Positions 47,101-50,934 of a stretch of DNA of 50,934 nucleotides are shown here, in pieces (the first letter of the stretch is position 1; every line of letters starts with the position of its first letter). Both the position numbers and the translations under genes were made by a program. Source of the stretch: Neurospora tetrasperma FGSC 2508 (taxonomy: Eukaryota; Ascomycota; Sordariomycetes; Sordariales; Sordariaceae); contig NW_009799179.1 of NCBI RefSeq assembly GCF_000213175.1, positions 1,621,824-1,672,757 of the forward strand, written 5' to 3'. The notes beneath the pieces were generated by a model. It saw nothing but the letters and a program-made list of their open reading frames with translations. It searched no databases and was not told the DNA's origin.

Positions 47101-49163
47101 CTACCACCTCCACGCCCTACCCCTACCCAAATGGTACATCGCCAATTGGGACAGGTTCTTCCGGCCCAACAGTTGTATCGTCAGCTCTCAGCTTCTCGGC
47201 TCCGTACCCCCTTGGGAACTCGACTACGCCCGCATCTGGCTCTACCGGCAACTCACCGCTTACAACTACAGGTTACGGGACCTCGGAGACAGCTCCAGCA
47301 GCGACACCTTCATCGCCATATCCTGCTGGTAATTCGAGCGTTTCGGCAGGCTTTACTGAAACAGGGGGTGACAGTGCTTCCTTCCCTTCAAGTACCCCTC
47401 TCTATCCCACGTCACAGTTTCCCACGAAAGGACCTCCTTTCCCAGCGGCAAACTCAACCTCACATGTTGGGTTTTCAAATCCTTCCATCGTACCTAGCGG
47501 TTCTGTTCCCGGGTCTGGTACTACGGCGCTTCCAACCGGCCCTGGGGTCATTACGAGCAATGCTCCATACCCGCTGACAAACTGGACATCCTCCCCAGGA
47601 CCAACGGGAACTTCTGTGCCGAGTAGCGGATTTGGTACTGGTCTTTCATCGAGCGTTGCCCCATACCCATTGTCCAATTCAACAACCGGGAGCAATCCTA
47701 CAGCCGGTACTCCTACAATCCTGAGCTCTGGGACAGCAGCACCGAGTCAAGGAACCTCACAAAGCTTGACTTATGCTCCCTACCCGCTCACAAACGCAAC
47801 CACCACAACCCCTTTGACGGGCTCTGGGGATTCAAGTCTGACAAATCCTGCCCTGACGTCCCCTACCAGCGAAGCTCCTTTCCCGCTATCAAACTCGACG
47901 GTGACACAAGGTCCAACTGGTAGCATTGGGGCGTCGATTAGTCCTGTCGGGTCTTCCCTCTCGGGAGGAATCTTTACAAGCCAACCTGATACTGGTATCT
48001 CTGCCCCATATCCCTTGACCAACAGTACTGTCCAACCAGCACCAACAGGAGCATCCCCAGGGGCTGGCTCGTTGACAGTTCCATTTTTCACAACGCCAAT
48101 CGGGTCCTCCTTTGGCGCACCTGGTAGCACTGCGACGTTCCCTCTCTCAAACGGAACCGGTAGTGTTCTCCCTTCTACTACGCCTGTGACAGGGACAATT
48201 TCCAACTCTGGAACGGGTCCTATCCCTACTCCAACAGGCGGCATTTCGAACTCAGCTCCATACCCATTGTCCAACTCTACCAATTCCGGCGGACCTACCG
48301 CCGCACCTGCTGGCTCGTTCAGCGGCTCGGGGTCCCCAATCTTTACATCAAGACCCTACAGTTCAACCCCATATCCGGTGTCAAACATGAGCCTGTCTTC
48401 ACATCATACCGGTGGCCCAATTACACCAACCATTTCGGGATCGGGTCCGTTTAGCATTTTCCCCACGGCTTCAGTATCATCTGGTTCTTCTTACTCGTCT
48501 GCTGAGACAACCTCAGCACCATATCCCTTTACTAACTCCACTGCTCCTCCTTCGCCCACAGGCACGGCTGGAGGTAGCTCGTCGCCTCTTTTCACGCCGA
48601 GCAGCTCTCCTTCTTCGGGCCCATCTGCATCCTCTACAGGTTCAAGTAGCGCAGCTTTGACCTCTGGTACCGTTACGCCACCTTATCCGACATCTAATGG
48701 CACTGCAACCGTACCTTACGATACGACATGTACAGAAGAGTGGACGCCGCCTCCAGAGACAAGTCCATGTAATAGTACTGAGATTTCAGCCTGGCCAACA
48801 TCAACACGTACGGGCAGTCCAGTATCCAGCTACTTCCCAACGATATCCTGCAACGAGACCACGTTCCTTACTTACTACTCTCCCGGTCCGACACTGCCAA
48901 CTTTTTCGGGTACCCTGAGCTCAACATTAGTTCCAGAAACACAAAGTGGTATGAATTGGCTTTACACCCCTCCAAGAGATCTATTGCTAATAACGGACAC
49001 AGAAACACAGTCACTATCTGCCATAACCACCAGTGGTTATGGAAGCTCCTCGAGCACTACGCGGAAGTACACCCCCCCGGCGTCGTCCTCTACTTATAAC
49101 CCAATCGACTCCGGCATGGGCCCGCTGGACCACCATCATAACCACAGCATCGTACCATTGTAA
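44150..49163 (+). CDS. Large secreted Ser/Thr-rich repeat protein (mucin-like)
   Basis: Exons 44150-44435 and 44491-49163 give 1652 codons. A probable in-frame 54-nt intron at 48949-49002 would shorten it to 1634. The start encodes a signal peptide (MKVSKAVAGLVSATVLFGSA, cut near PAVSA-D), then a Tyr/Pro-rich segment (YSYPPYGYHPPPPPP). The remainder is mostly Ser, Thr, Pro and Gly. Between about 45.16 and 48.71 kb it is built of imperfect repeats of ~35-50 residues, each centred on P-[YF]-P-x-x-N-x-[ST], for example APYPLSNST. I count about 19 strict copies plus several degenerate ones. Each places an N-glycosylation sequon next to a Pro/aromatic turn. A short Cys-containing segment (DTTCTEEWTPPPETSPCNST, then ISCNETTF) follows. 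No C-terminal hydrophobic GPI signal is visible, so secretion to the wall or matrix is more likely than GPI anchoring. The family is not recognised. Confidence 0.88.
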
Positions 49164-50845
49164 GAGTCTTCCAAAAGAGCGTAATGGTGAAGCAGACAGC
49201 TACAGTTGTACGGAGGCTATGCGAAAAGCTAGCATTACACAGCTTGCTGCTTGTGGTCACATCTCTTACGACTACTGGGCAGAGAGAATTTGATAATTGA
49301 GAGTAGGTGCTTTGTTGGTGTAATTATCTGGAAATATTCTGAAGCACATATTTCTGCACGTCTCTCTAATCTACTGCTTTCTTGCAACAGCTGCTCTAAG
49401 CAGGGCGTTATCATGTTGTTCATTTTCTTTGTTGCGGAACGAAGGCGACGGGATTTATTCAGAAGTTCGATCGCACTCAGACGAATAATAATAATACACT
49501 ACCTGGGAATCAACTATACCAGCTCTCCAACGGCTTGCAATGAGTACTACCGCAAACGTTGCCCTGGTGACCCGAGTGTTTATGGTCCATAGAAAGGGAT
49601 AAAGCTGTTGCGCTGAACACTCCATGGTCTTGAAATAACATGTTAAATTTTTTTTTTGGTGGATATTCTGATAATAGTATGGGGTGCATGATGAGATACA
49701 TGCGAAGAATCAAGATCTGGAAGATTGAATCTGTAAATGGCAATACGTTGTCGTTTATGTGGGTGTCTGGTGTTGTTTTGTTATGTCTTTGTTGATGTTC
49801 AGTTTTGCCCCTATCTCCAACCGGGGTGGGGAAGGGGGGTTCTGGGCAACAGCCCCAGGGGGGCTTGCCCACTGCGCAGCGCGGGGGTCCGAAAGCCGGA
49901 GACCCAGTTTCATCCCTACTGTGTGGCTGTTGAAGAAAGGACGGACCTGGGATTGAATGGTTATACACTACAATTTTGAAATTTGTCAGTCCCTTTCCCT
50001 TCTTGTCTGCCGATTGACATCAAACTCTCCATCGCACTCACTGCCGTTGCGAGTGTTCCCATGCCGTCTGGCAAAAGACCAAACACGGTCGTCGTGAAGC
50101 ACCATCACAAGTGGCAAGAACGGTTCGTCGCACAAGCAATGGCTTGTCATTGGTGAGCAGGCCATGCCGACCCCCGAGCACGTCATCCGAGCTAAACCCA
50201 ACATATGCAACATATTTTTTTTCACTCTCGACTGGATTGCCTTGTCTGACTCCGACTTAATGCGGAGAGGACTCCGTTTTGGTTTTATGGAAACCGAGGA
50301 TTTGTGCAGTTCGTCCCATCCGCCGTTTAGGGCATTTCCGGGACCCGGAGGTTTGAGTTCAGGTAGAGGTTGCTGGTACTTACGTGATGCTGCTTCCGGC
50401 ACCTTTTTGGAGAACTTCGAGAACCTTTAACCGAAACGACCGTTCACCATATTTGTATTAGTGATGACGGGACAAGTCGAGCAAATAGGACACGCTTGCT
50501 ATAATTAGGCATTGCTAAAGTCCTGCCATGGAGACGATTAGTACAGGCGCCGCCACGAGTTATCTCCGACTGGCGGGGCGAGGGGAGATTTTCGAAAAAC
50601 AGATGCGCTTTCACTTCGACTATCGCATATGTACACTGATGATGACCTCTTACACGACGTTGATGCCCCTGTTAGGTATTTCCCCCACAACCGACCCTCG
50701 TTCGACAAATGATATACACGTACACCAGATATAGGTATGTTTTACGACCGTTCACTCACAGAGGCATAAAGCTACCGACACTATCGATAACTACTACGTT
50801 ACGGTGGGTAAATCTACAGCCAGAGAGATTCTGTTCCTTGATCCC
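49164..50845. other. 3' flank without supported gene
   Basis: After the mucin-like gene only short frames occur. A 138-codon minus-strand frame (50402-49986) lacks recognisable features. A GTAAGT-like donor on the minus strand near 50385 hints that an exon of a gene entering from the right could end there, but no coding context supports it. Confidence 0.45.
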
Positions 50846-50934
50846 GGGGGGGGGGGGGGGGGGGGGGGNAAAACCCAAAAATTTTCCCCCCCCCCCCCTT
50901 TTTTTTTTTTTTAAAAGGGCCCCCCCCCCCCCCC
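50846..50934. other. Low-quality contig end
   Basis: A run of 23 G, one N at 50869, then runs of A, C, T, G and C fill the end. Such pure homopolymer blocks are characteristic of base-calling failure at a read or contig end rather than biology. Confidence 0.93.

Noticed and set aside
49986-50402. 138-codon minus-strand frame near the contig end
   Set aside because: No motif, start context weak, and it lies in the flank of a low-quality end; a terminal exon of an outside gene cannot be excluded.
10981-50845. Dispersed 5S rRNA or tRNA genes, CRISPR arrays
   Set aside because: I looked for 5S-like and tRNA B-box sequences and saw none with the full structure; CRISPR arrays are not expected in a fungus and no such repeat-spacer pattern occurs.

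Overview
The window is a piece of a filamentous ascomycete chromosome, most likely a Sordariaceae member of the Neurospora/Sordaria type. This rests on short introns (54-236 nt) with GTAAGT/GTACGT-like donors and CTGAC/CTAAC branch sites, on an AT-rich block with the marks of repeat-induced point mutation (RIP), and on fungal gene families such as PalI and Rrt8. No database search was possible; exon joins were worked out by hand from frame, splice signals and family motifs.

Region 1 (1 to about 10,980) is gene-free, strikingly AT-rich and poor in CpA/TpG. It opens with a TAA microsatellite and holds two short tandem arrays. Its main identifiable content is a degraded non-LTR retrotransposon (LINE, Tad-like) on the minus strand. 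One frame of its reverse transcriptase shows three motifs at normal spacing, with Gln-to-stop and Asp-to-Asn changes typical of RIP. The endonuclease motif and an ORF1 remnant lie upstream of it. Composition changes sharply near 10,980, where an imperfect hairpin sits.

Region 2 (about 11 kb to 50.8 kb) is ordinary euchromatin with nine spliced protein genes. In order: palI (+, pH-signalling membrane protein), an unknown disordered protein (-), a Yap/Fcr3-type bZIP factor (+), a choline/ethanolamine phosphotransferase (-), coatomer gamma subunit SEC21 (-), a telobox Myb protein of the Taz1/Tbf1/TRF kind (-), a GDT1/TMEM165-type Golgi cation transporter (+), an Rrt8/Lds-like membrane protein (+), and a very large secreted Ser/Thr-rich repeat protein (+). 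These are independent housekeeping or regulatory genes rather than a pathway cluster. The phosphotransferase, coatomer and GDT1 genes all serve the endomembrane system, but adjacency in fungi is weak evidence of a link. Intergenic gaps are 1-4 kb; one (22.15-22.50 kb) holds a nested inverted-repeat element.

The last ~90 bases are homopolymer runs with an N and look like a contig-end artefact. I did not find a clearly new multi-gene system. The best leads are the telobox protein with its unusual tail, the repeat mucin, the nested inverted repeat, and the RIP block with its boundary hairpin.
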